From DASRSS01 sp963799045 (GTDB lineage: Bacteria; Actinomycetota; Actinomycetes; Mycobacteriales; Jatrophihabitantaceae), in assembly GCA_963799045.1 (NCBI GenBank), contig CAWCVN010000005.1, positions 62,001 through 126,000 on the forward strand: a stretch of 64,000 nucleotides of DNA, given 5' to 3'. The notes beneath the pieces are model-generated. The model ran no database searches. It saw only the letters and a program-made list of their open reading frames with translations, and had not been told where the DNA came from. The position numbers were made by a program, and so were the translations under genes. The stretch's first letter is position 1. Every line of letters begins with the position of its first letter. Below are positions 36,254 through 43,652 of the stretch, in pieces.

Positions 36254-37723
36254 ATGAGCCAACCGCGTCCGCCGGACGATGCGAGCCTCGCCAGGGCCGC
36301 AGCGTCCGGCGATCGCGCCGCACTGGGCGCGATCTACGACCGGCATGCGCCGGCACTGTGGCGCTTCTGCCAGAACATGCTGCACAGCCGCAGCGACGCC
36401 GAGGACGCCCTGCAGGACGTGTTCGTCATCGCCGCGACGCGGCTGCGGGATCTGCGTGAGCCGGCGATGTTGCGCAGCTGGTTGTTCAGCGTCGCCCGTC
36501 GCGAGTGCCTGTCGCGCATCGACCGGCGGCGAAAGGAGCTCCCCGTGGACGAGATCCCCGACGTGCCCGGCGACGAACTCGACGCGCCGGCCACCACACT
36601 GCTGCGCTCGGAGCGGGCCGCGCTCGTGCGCGACGCGGTCGGCGGCCTCACCGACCGGGACCGGCTGATACTCGAACTCGCCGACGGGCAGGGACTCAGC
36701 GGTGACGAACTGGGCGCGGCGCTCGGCGTGCCGCGGTCGACCGCCTACACGTTGCTCGCCCGTGCCCGCTCCACCGCCCGGGCCGCCGTCGCAGCGCTGC
36801 TCGTCGCGCGCACCGGCCGCGGCCAATGCCCCGAACTGCGGGGTCTGCTGACGGAGTGGGACGGCCGCCTGACGACGCTGAACCGCAAACGGATCAACCG
36901 GCACATCGAACGGTGCGCGATCTGCACCGAGCACAGCCATCGGGTTGCGGTGCCGGCTGCCGTTCTCGGGGTGGGCGGCGCGGCGCTGGCCCCGGCGCTG
37001 GGCGCCCGGATTCTCGACAACGCCTTCCGCGCGCGGGACGTCGGCTACGCCCGCACGCCGGCGGGGGCGGCCGCCGGTGGTCCACCGCCCGCGGGCGTGC
37101 ACGACGAGGACTGGCCCGGTGGCTGGCCACCAGCCGACGCCGAGATGCTGCGGGCCCGGCCCGCGCGGGCCCGGTTGCGCGGGCCGGGCCGGGCGGCGGC
37201 GGCGGTCACGGCCCCGCTGGTACTCGCCGGCGGTCTCGGCGCCGGATACCTGATCTGGCACCACCCGCACCCGCCGGAGCAGACGGCGGCCGACGTGATC
37301 TCGGCACTCACGACGGCCGCTCCCACCCCGACACCCACGATCACCGTCACGGCGCCGGCGCGGCCGATCACCCGGACGGCGACGGCAACAGCAACAGCAA
37401 CAGCGACGGCAACAGCGACGGCAACAGCGACAAAGACCACGACCGCGACCGTGACGGTGACGGCGTCGCCCACCTCAGCCGCGGTGCCGACGCGCACATT
37501 GACGGTCCTGGCCTCCTACCCCACCTCGGTCGTCGCCGGCCGCACCAGGGTCGACTGCGATTCCGGCGACACCTGCGTGCTTCAGGTCCCGGACGGCGAG
37601 ACCGTGGGGATCAGGAACGACGGCGGCGCGATCAGCGGTCCCGACTGCGCGGTCGCCTCGGGTGGCAAGGGCATCTGCGTATTCGTCATCCATTCCGACC
37701 AGAAGATCAGCAGCAGCCCGTGA
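36254..37723 (+). CDS. ECF sigma factor fused to an anti-sigma-like, membrane-spanning C-terminal half
   Basis: A 489-residue protein. Residues 1-180 are an ECF sigma factor: region 2 (LGAIYDRHAPALWRFCQNML, AEDALQDVFVIAATRL) and region 4 (LTDRDRLILELADGQGLSG, LGVPRSTAYTLLARAR). Residues 205-225 carry HIERCAICTEH, the HxxxCxxC of zinc anti-sigma domains. One membrane helix follows near 316-336 (TAPLVLAGGLGAGYLIW), then a Thr-Ala repeat stalk (about 365-390) and an outer domain with cysteines (VDCDSGDTCVLQV, GPDCAVASGGKGICVF). Sensor, anti-sigma and sigma in one chain implies release by proteolysis. Long tails occur in some ECF groups. Confidence 0.88.
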   Translation: MSQPRPPDDASLARAAASGDRAALGAIYDRHAPALWRFCQNMLHSRSDAEDALQDVFVIAATRLRDLREPAMLRSWLFSVARRECLSRIDRRRKELPVDEIPDVPGDELDAPATTLLRSERAALVRDAVGGLTDRDRLILELADGQGLSGDELGAALGVPRSTAYTLLARARSTARAAVAALLVARTGRGQCPELRGLLTEWDGRLTTLNRKRINRHIERCAICTEHSHRVAVPAAVLGVGGAALAPALGARILDNAFRARDVGYARTPAGAAAGGPPPAGVHDEDWPGGWPPADAEMLRARPARARLRGPGRAAAAVTAPLVLAGGLGAGYLIWHHPHPPEQTAADVISALTTAAPTPTPTITVTAPARPITRTATATATATATATATATATKTTTATVTVTASPTSAAVPTRTLTVLASYPTSVVAGRTRVDCDSGDTCVLQVPDGETVGIRNDGGAISGPDCAVASGGKGICVFVIHSDQKISSSP

Positions 37724-37735
37724 CTCTCGCCCGGC

Positions 37736-38386
37736 TCAGGGGAAGTGGCCCGCGTGGAAGGCCACCTCGATGACGGCGTGGGGCTGTCCGAGCAACTGGG
37801 TCTCGATGCGGAAGACCAGCGTCCGGTTCTCCTTCGAGCTGTACAGGGTGCAGTAGTAGCTGCCCGCGGTCCCCTGGCAGAACGGCTTGGTCGCCACGAA
37901 GTTGTCCGTGGAGGTGTGCACGCCGGTCGCGAGCGGATTGGTGCCGTTCAACGCGACCAGCTCACAGATCGCCTCCGGCTTCGCGCTCGTCCACGCGTTG
38001 TACAGATCCTCGGCGTAGGCGACCGGATCAGTGGGGAAGGTGCTGAACGCCGTGCCCGGGCCGGGGCAACCGTAACCACCGGGCGCCGGCCTCTTGCTCG
38101 TCGTCGCGGGAGGCCCGCTCGAGGCCGCCGACGGCGGCGGGGCCGGCGACGACGCGGAGGCCGACGGCGCGGCCGACGACGACGCGGCCGGCGACGATGC
38201 GGAGGCCGACGATCCGGATACCACCGGGGGCGTCGATGCGGTGGTCGCCGGCGCCGACCCGGCGCCATGGCCACCAGTGGTCGACGCGCAGCCGACGAGC
38301 AACGCCGTCGCCAGGACAGGGCCCGCCACCGCCCGACGCGTGCGGAGCCCCGGCGCGAACGCGCTCGCTGTGATCGACCTCGGCAT
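37736..38386 (-). CDS. Putative secreted lipoprotein with Ser/Ala/Pro linker
   Basis: A 216-residue lipoprotein. The signal peptide ends in the lipobox LLVGC with a twin-arginine-like RTRRAVAG stretch before it; a Ser/Ala/Pro-rich linker (about 45-100) follows, then a compact domain with four cysteines (GYGCPGPG, AICELVAL, KPFCQGTAG, YYCTLYSS). ATG 38386 is preferred because GAAGGA lies 8 nt upstream; ATG 38395 is in the same frame. It converges on the fused sigma factor with 12 nt between. Function unknown; the domain size suggests a SnoaL/NTF2-like fold, as a guess only. Confidence 0.8.
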   Translation of the reverse strand: MPRSITASAFAPGLRTRRAVAGPVLATALLVGCASTTGGHGAGSAPATTASTPPVVSGSSASASSPAASSSAAPSASASSPAPPPSAASSGPPATTSKRPAPGGYGCPGPGTAFSTFPTDPVAYAEDLYNAWTSAKPEAICELVALNGTNPLATGVHTSTDNFVATKPFCQGTAGSYYCTLYSSKENRTLVFRIETQLLGQPHAVIEVAFHAGHFP

Positions 38387-38433
38387 CCTGGTCATCCTTC
38401 GCAGCAGACCTCGCGTTGTCCCTGGGGGCCACC

Positions 38434-41277
38434 CTAGGTGGTACCCGAGAGGTTCTCGGCGGCCGGCGGCGGCGCCAGGCGCCCGGCCAGATCGTGCCTG
38501 GATCTGAGATCGAGTTTGGTGAAGATGTTGCGCAGGTGGAACTCGATGGCCTTCACGCTGACGAACAGTTCGGCGGCCACCTCTCGGTTGGTGCGGCCCG
38601 AGGCCACCATGCGGGCCACAACCAACTCCGTCGGGGTCAGCCCGAGAACCGCCGCCGGAGTCGCCGGGCGCACGGCTGCCCCGAGCCCGGCGAGTTCCCG
38701 GTCGCAGGCCTGCACCGACGGGTGCGCACCCAGGCCGACGAACAGCGCGCGGGCACTGCGGATCCGTGCGATCGCTTCTGCGCGCCGCCCGCAGCGGCGC
38801 AGCATCTGCCCGGTGGACAGCTCCACCTGCGCCACCGGGAAGGGCCGGGCTGTCGCATCCACGCCCGGCAAGGCGTCGATCAACAATTCGGCAGCCTGCT
38901 CGGCGTCGTCGCGGTGCGCGTGCAGCAGACCGCGCAGCCGCACCGCAGTCAGGCTTCCGGTGGTGGTCCGCTGCGGGTCGAGCGCGGCCTCGAGTCGGTC
39001 GAGCAGGGCTTCGGCGCGGGAGAGTTCGCCCTGCCCCAGCAGTGCCTCCGCCTCCAGCGCACGCCAGTCGTAGGCGTCCGGGTGTCCGAGCAGCTCGGCG
39101 TTGCGCACCGCGTGGACGCCGTCGGTCACCCGCAACACCTCGTCCAGCTCGCCGCGGCTGAGCGCCAGCGTCGCCTCCGCCGTGGCCGCGGCGACGATCG
39201 GCACGGCCCCGCCGACAGTGGCTGCAGCGTGTCGCGCGACGGCGACATGCTCGGCGGCGCGCGCCCACTCGCCACGCCGCGCCGGAACGAGTGCGGCGTA
39301 GCTGTGCACGATCGGCAGGTCCCAGGCACGCGCGGCGTCGTTGGACAACGACACGGCGAGTGTCGAGTGCGCGACCGCGTCGTCCCACCGCCCCAGGCGG
39401 AACTCCACCTCGGCGAGGTGCCCCAAGCACAGGCTCGCGTAGGACAGCGGGGTGCCCGAGCGCAGCCGGCCGGCGCACAGGCGCAGTACCGAGGCGGCAC
39501 GGTCGAGCTGTTCGCCCCAGACCAACGCGGCGCCCGCGACCACCAGCGCGTCGGTCTGCTCCAGCGGAACGTCGGCCGGGCTGGCGGTCAACTCCTGCAG
39601 CGGCGCGAGGGCGTCGAGCCCGCCACCGGTCAGCAACAGCGAGACCGCCCGCAGGGCCGACGCTGCGACGTGGGTAGCCGGCTGCGCTCCCTCGACCGCC
39701 AGCGCCCGGTCACCCCACGCGACAGCCTCGTCGAGCCCGCCCGCGTAGAAGCTGCACAGCGTGAGCATGGTGGCGGCCGCGGCGCCGATCGCGGCGTCGC
39801 GCTCACCCGCCGAGTGGTCCCAGGCCGCCCGCAGGCGACGCTGAGCGGCGGCGGTGCGACCGAGATACAGGTCCAGCCCGCCGAGTAATACATCCCGGCG
39901 CACGCTCGGGGTGGCGTCGGGCAGCTCACCCACCAGGTCCTGGGCCTGCGCGATGTCTCCGCAGCCGAGCAGGTTCTCCAGCGCATCGAGGCGCAGCCGC
40001 TCCGGCTCGCCCGGCTCGGCCGAGAGCGCGGCTGCTTGCCGCAACAATCCGGCCGATTCGGCGGTCCGGCCCTGCTCCTGCAGGGTCCGGGCAGCGGCAA
40101 CCAGGTCGGCGACCAGGGTCGCGTCGGGACCGGACGCAGCGGCAACCCGGTGCGCCAGCGCCCCCTGGCCGGACACCAGCTGCGCGGCGCGCGCATGAAG
40201 ACGACCCCGTCGAGCCGGCCGCAGGCTGTCATAGATCGCGGCACGCGTGAGGGCGTGCGCGAACGCGACCTCGGTGCCCGCACCGCGAGGCGCTGTGAGC
40301 AGCCCGGCGTCGACGGCCTCGTCCAGCGCGAGCCACGGGTCCGTGACCTCGGCGAGCGCGGCCACGACCGGCAGCGTGCTGCGCTGACCGAGCACCGCAG
40401 CAGCCGCGAGCAGGTCCTGCGCCGGCGCAGACAGCGAGCCCATGCGGGCCACCAGCAGGTCCGCGAGCGATCGCGGTGCGGGCAGCGGCTCCTCGCCGCG
40501 CTCGAGCGCCGCAGGGCCGAGTTCGCGCAGCAACGCCGTGCAGTACAGGGGGTTGCCTCCGGTCTGCTCGCGAAGGCGTCCGGCCGCGCGCGCCGACAGC
40601 GGGCCCAGCGCCATTGCGTCGGCGAGGGTCACCAACTCGGCCACGGTCAGGCCCGGCAACGTCGTCCGGTGCACGCGCGGGTCGCCGGCGACGAACCGCT
40701 GCCACCCTTCCCCCAGGCGCGCGAGTTCGGCGGGGCGGGATGACAGCACCGCGAGCACGCGATCGCTGTACAGCCTCCGCAGGGCGAACAACAGCGCACG
40801 GGCGGACGGCATGTCGGCCCAGTGCAGGTCGTCGACCACCAACAGCACGCTTCGGTCGCAGCCCTGCAGTCCACCGAGCAGCGCGAGCAGATCGGCTCCG
40901 GCCGCCAGCGGGTCGGTGCCCGCCGACCAGTTGGCAGGGTGCGGCACCGCGTCCGGCACCACCGCAGCTGACGTGGCGACCAGCTGGGTGAGCAGACCGT
41001 AGGGCAGCAGCCGCTCGGCGTCGGCGCCGCTGGCCCGCGCGAGGACCACCGCGTCACCGTCCTCGGCAGCGGCTTCGCGCGCGAACCGGTGAAGCAGCGT
41101 GGACTTGCCCATACCGCCGCCACCCTCGACGAGCGCGACAGCCGCGATTCCGCTGCCGGCTCGGCGGCGCAGCTCGTGCAGGGAGTCCAGTTCGGCCGAA
41201 CGCCCCACGAACCCTGCCGACCCTCGGGAGCGGGAACCGGCCACCCTGGCAACCCGCGTCGGGCGAACCCCGGACAT
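38434..41277 (-). CDS. Large LuxR-family ATP-binding transcriptional regulator (LAL type)
   Basis: A 947-residue regulator. An N-terminal AAA/STAND ATPase has Walker A GGGGMGKSTLLHR near 53-65 and Walker B VLLVVDDLHWADM; a long TPR-like helical middle follows; residues 880-945 are a LuxR helix-turn-helix (LTPTELVVARMVASGRTNRE, ELFVSVKAIEFHLRNIFTKL). Proteins of this MalT/LAL class switch on genes in response to a small ligand. ATG 41277 (MSGVRPTRVA) is preferred over an upstream frame extension. A perfect 16-bp palindrome in the divergent gap may be its site. Target genes are unknown. Confidence 0.9.
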   Translation of the reverse strand: MSGVRPTRVARVAGSRSRGSAGFVGRSAELDSLHELRRRAGSGIAAVALVEGGGGMGKSTLLHRFAREAAAEDGDAVVLARASGADAERLLPYGLLTQLVATSAAVVPDAVPHPANWSAGTDPLAAGADLLALLGGLQGCDRSVLLVVDDLHWADMPSARALLFALRRLYSDRVLAVLSSRPAELARLGEGWQRFVAGDPRVHRTTLPGLTVAELVTLADAMALGPLSARAAGRLREQTGGNPLYCTALLRELGPAALERGEEPLPAPRSLADLLVARMGSLSAPAQDLLAAAAVLGQRSTLPVVAALAEVTDPWLALDEAVDAGLLTAPRGAGTEVAFAHALTRAAIYDSLRPARRGRLHARAAQLVSGQGALAHRVAAASGPDATLVADLVAAARTLQEQGRTAESAGLLRQAAALSAEPGEPERLRLDALENLLGCGDIAQAQDLVGELPDATPSVRRDVLLGGLDLYLGRTAAAQRRLRAAWDHSAGERDAAIGAAAATMLTLCSFYAGGLDEAVAWGDRALAVEGAQPATHVAASALRAVSLLLTGGGLDALAPLQELTASPADVPLEQTDALVVAGAALVWGEQLDRAASVLRLCAGRLRSGTPLSYASLCLGHLAEVEFRLGRWDDAVAHSTLAVSLSNDAARAWDLPIVHSYAALVPARRGEWARAAEHVAVARHAAATVGGAVPIVAAATAEATLALSRGELDEVLRVTDGVHAVRNAELLGHPDAYDWRALEAEALLGQGELSRAEALLDRLEAALDPQRTTTGSLTAVRLRGLLHAHRDDAEQAAELLIDALPGVDATARPFPVAQVELSTGQMLRRCGRRAEAIARIRSARALFVGLGAHPSVQACDRELAGLGAAVRPATPAAVLGLTPTELVVARMVASGRTNREVAAELFVSVKAIEFHLRNIFTKLDLRSRHDLAGRLAPPPAAENLSGTT

Positions 41278-41334
41278 GATCCGCCCAGGATGGCACGTGC
41301 GACGGGCGGGCTCAACCACGCGCTCGGGTAACGG

Positions 41335-41350
41335 CTAGGGCGCGCCCTAG
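41335..41350. promoter_or_regulatory. Perfect 16-bp palindrome, candidate operator
   Basis: CTAGGGCGCGCCCTAG is fully self-complementary and sits in the divergent gap between the LuxR-type regulator and the secreted protein gene, about 58 nt from the regulator start and 130 nt from the other. The palindromic form and place suit a dimeric regulator site. Confidence 0.5.
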
Positions 41351-41480
41351 TGTGTCTGTCGCCGGAGGACGGGGAGGATTCCTGCCGTGGTGATCTGCTC
41401 GAGCTGACACCCTTGGCAGGGTTCACGAGGCCGATCCCGAGAACGGGATCACCGTTCACGCCTCCCGAATGGAGGGTCCG

Positions 41481-42608
41481 ATGCGCATCGTCTCGGCCTC
41501 GTTCGCCGTGCTGCTCGCCGTTACCGGACTGAGCCTGCTCACCGGCTCCCCGGCGGCAGCCGCTTCGCACACCGTCACTCACGTCGTGCGCCCGGTCACG
41601 CCCCGGGGCACGGCCGTGTCGGGCTTCACCGTCACGCCCGAGACAGCTGGTCAGCTCGACTGCACCGCCGCGGCTGTGTCTCCCGCGGCGATGAGCCGGG
41701 ACATTCTCGAGTGCTCACCCTCCGCCGCGTACGCGGTGGCGTGCTGGCGATCGGCGACAGCCGGCCGTGCGCTGTGCATGCGTGATCCCACGGAGCGCAA
41801 GCTCGTCGACTTCCCCGACACCGGTGCCTTCCACCGGGTCGCCGCGCCGCGTTCGCCGGCGATCGCCCCACTAGTGATCATTCTCGGCGACGGTGACAAG
41901 TGCACGATCCGCGACGGCGGCGCGTGGGGCACGCTGCAGTCGCATCCGACATGGGTCGGCGAGTACGCGTGCGCGACCGACGGCGTCGTGTGGGCAGCTC
42001 CGTCGGCGACTCACAACGGCGTCGACGAGTCGACCCCGACCTGGACTGTGCGCACGGCGCCCGCCTCGGGCAGCGGCGCGGTGCAGACCCGCCAGGTGCG
42101 CGCTGCCTACTTCGTCGGCACGGCGCCGCTCAAAGTCGTCATCGTGCACGCCAACGGGCGTAAGTACGTGCTGAAGGTCTGGGCCAAGGCACACTCACAC
42201 AACTGTGTGCGCGGTGCATCCGGCGCCGCGGCGCGGAAGTTCCTTCGCCATCACACGTGCCTGGGCGTGACGCGTTACCTGGTCACCACGGTGATCCACG
42301 GCCGGCTGGTCGGCATAGCGCAGAGCTCGGCAGCCTTCGGAGCGGGCCAGGCCGCCGGCTACCAGGCCGCCGGTCGATGGGCAGCGCTCGTCCGCAACGG
42401 CGGCGGCAACTTCTACAGCCTGTTCCATTACGGCTACCGGCTGCCGCGCGGACCTCGCTCGGTGCCGCGCTCCAACGTCCTGCGTGCCTTGTCCCAGGAC
42501 GACACCACAACGGTCGACAACATCTGGTACGTGCACGGAACCACGCCGCCGCGCGCCAGGTCCCTCGTCCGCATGGCGAACGACATCTATCTGCAGTGGT
42601 TCGCCTGA
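41481..42608 (+). CDS. Secreted protein of unknown function
   Basis: A 375-residue exported protein. ATG 41481 follows GGAGG by 5 nt (ATG 41469 is less likely). A signal peptide (MRIVSASFAVLLAVTGLSLL...SPAAAASH) would be cut near residue 29. The first half has several cysteines in DCTAAAVS, LECSPSAAYAVACWRS, ALCMRD, DKCTIRD, YACATDG, a pattern recalling mycobacterial-type exported proteins that bind the cell surface; the second half (HSHNCVRG, HHTCLGVTRYLVTTVIHGRL) may be a separate domain. No catalytic motif is recognised. It is divergent from the LuxR regulator. Confidence 0.82.
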   Translation: MRIVSASFAVLLAVTGLSLLTGSPAAAASHTVTHVVRPVTPRGTAVSGFTVTPETAGQLDCTAAAVSPAAMSRDILECSPSAAYAVACWRSATAGRALCMRDPTERKLVDFPDTGAFHRVAAPRSPAIAPLVIILGDGDKCTIRDGGAWGTLQSHPTWVGEYACATDGVVWAAPSATHNGVDESTPTWTVRTAPASGSGAVQTRQVRAAYFVGTAPLKVVIVHANGRKYVLKVWAKAHSHNCVRGASGAAARKFLRHHTCLGVTRYLVTTVIHGRLVGIAQSSAAFGAGQAAGYQAAGRWAALVRNGGGNFYSLFHYGYRLPRGPRSVPRSNVLRALSQDDTTTVDNIWYVHGTTPPRARSLVRMANDIYLQWFA

Positions 42609-42638
42609 ACGGCTGGGCCTCGCGAGCGAGGCCGGGGC

Positions 42639-42920
42639 TCAGGAGCGGACGAGGCGCGTGATCGCGTCCGCGGCCTCTTTGACCTTCGCGGCGGCTTCCG
42701 CATCGCCGGCCCGGGCGGCGTCGACCACGCAACCGCCCATGTGTTCCTCCAGCAGGCCGAGCGCTACGGACTGGAGGGCACGCGTCGTCGCGCTCACCTG
42801 GGTGAGGATGTCGATGCAGTACTTGTCCTCTTCGACCATCCGGGCAAGGCCGCGCACCTGGCCTTCGATGCGGCGAAGGCGTTTGAGGTAGTCGTCCTTG
42901 TTCTGCGTGTACCCGTGCAC
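42639..42920 (-). CDS. csoR: Copper-sensing transcriptional repressor CsoR
   Basis: A 93-residue all-helical repressor (YLKRLRRIEGQVRGLARMVE) with the Cu(I) ligands Cys35 (KYCIDIL), His60 and Cys64 (EEHMGGCV), the C-H-C set of true CsoR rather than RcnR or FrmR. Copper binding releases it from DNA. GTG 42920 has GGGAGG 6 nt upstream. It is divergent from copZ, and two CsoR-type boxes lie in the gap. The frame continues upstream without support. Confidence 0.95.
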   Translation of the reverse strand: MHGYTQNKDDYLKRLRRIEGQVRGLARMVEEDKYCIDILTQVSATTRALQSVALGLLEEHMGGCVVDAARAGDAEAAAKVKEAADAITRLVRS

Positions 42921-42948
42921 GGCGCCTCCCGGTGTGTTGCATCCCACT

Positions 42949-42965
42949 ATACCCTCTGGGGGTAC
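42949..42965. promoter_or_regulatory. CsoR operator 1
   Basis: ATACCCTCTGGGGGTAC fits the actinobacterial CsoR box (TACCC-N3-GGGGGTA). It lies about 30 nt from the csoR start and directly precedes the -35 element of copZ. Confidence 0.7.
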
Positions 42966-42994
42966 TTGACGGCGACCACCGCGCTCGGTGCAAT
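42966..42994 (+). promoter_or_regulatory. Probable copZ promoter
   Basis: TTGACG (42966-42971), a 17-nt spacer and TGCAAT (42989-42994) make a reasonable vegetative promoter, flanked on both sides by CsoR boxes. A bound CsoR would block polymerase. Confidence 0.5.
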
Positions 42995-43013
42995 GGTACC
43001 TACCGGGGGTACC
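42995..43013. promoter_or_regulatory. CsoR operator 2
   Basis: GGTACCTACCGGGGGTACC, with TACC / GGGGGTA half-sites, overlaps the expected copZ transcription start about 30 nt before its ATG. Confidence 0.65.
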
Positions 43014-43041
43014 GCGGTTGGGCAGATGAAGGGATACAGCG

Positions 43042-43248
43042 ATGGCGAACAAGACGTACGCGGTGACCGGCATGACCTGCGAGCACTGCGTCAACGCGGT
43101 CAGCGGCGAGATCGGCAAGGTGCCCGGGGTCGAGGGTGTCCAGGTCGAACTGGCCAGCGGGCAGGTCACCGTCACCGGTGACGGCTTCACCGACGACCAG
43201 ATCGCGGCCGCGGTCGACGAGGCGGGCTACGAGCTGGCCGGGGTCTGA
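43042..43248 (+). CDS. copZ: Copper chaperone, heavy-metal-associated domain
   Basis: A 68-residue HMA-domain protein with the Cu(I)-binding motif GMTCEHC (residues 10-16) and the ferredoxin-like fold pattern ending in VDEAGYEL. It carries Cu(I) to exporters or holds it away from CsoR. It starts at ATG 43042 downstream of two CsoR boxes. No P-type ATPase CopA is adjacent, so the exporter must be elsewhere or the local response is buffering only. Confidence 0.93.
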   Translation: MANKTYAVTGMTCEHCVNAVSGEIGKVPGVEGVQVELASGQVTVTGDGFTDDQIAAAVDEAGYELAGV

Positions 43249-43291
43249 CACCGGCCCGTCCACCCGATGGCCGGGCCTAAGCTCGGCAACT

Positions 43292-43477
43292 ATGACCCAC
43301 GGCCCAGCTCGCAGCTACACGTCGAGGGAGTGCGAGGAATTCGCGCCGCCCCCGTGCCCCCGCTGCGGCAACCGCGAGATCACAGTGCACTGGGAGGAGT
43401 CGACGCGCGCTGGGGATGCCGAGCGGACCTGGATGCCGGCGATGTATTTCTGCCGCTCCTGCAACGGCCCGAACTGA
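43292..43477 (+). CDS. Small zinc-ribbon protein
   Basis: A 61-residue protein with two CxxC knuckles (PPCPRCGNREI and YFCRSCNGPN) spaced about 33 residues apart, a classical zinc ribbon. It starts at ATG 43292 seven bases after a TAAGCT box, suggesting a leaderless mRNA. No signal peptide. Possible roles are nucleic-acid or protein binding; no specific family is recognised. It lies 43 nt after copZ but has its own likely promoter. Confidence 0.68.
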   Translation: MTHGPARSYTSRECEEFAPPPCPRCGNREITVHWEESTRAGDAERTWMPAMYFCRSCNGPN

Positions 43478-43503
43478 CGCTCACCCGAGCGGGTTGACAC
43501 TTT

Positions 43504-43519
43504 CCGTGCCGTTGCACGG
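43504..43519 (+). terminator. Short hairpin terminator
   Basis: CCGTGC-CGTT-GCACGG, a perfect 6-bp stem with a tetraloop, is followed by CAAATTT, 26 nt after the zinc-ribbon gene. Confidence 0.55.
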
Positions 43520-43652
43520 CAAATTTCCCGTGTAGGGGCCGTAGTGCTCTGTGCCCGCGGCCGAACGAGAGCACACGATGGTCTTGCACTGGAGTGCCGT
43601 GCAGTGCGTGCCCCCGGTGCATCCCTCGACGAGGCGGGGCGGGGTGGGAGCG

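Noticed and set aside
37370..37435. Hexamer-like ACGGCAACAG tandem repeat.
   Set aside because: It keeps frame and encodes the Thr-Ala stalk of the fused sigma factor; treated as coding low complexity rather than a regulatory repeat.
38434..39888. Long frames on the plus strand opposite the giant LuxR gene.
   Set aside because: Composition is Arg/Gln/His-rich shadow sequence, and the minus-strand frame holds all recognised motifs.
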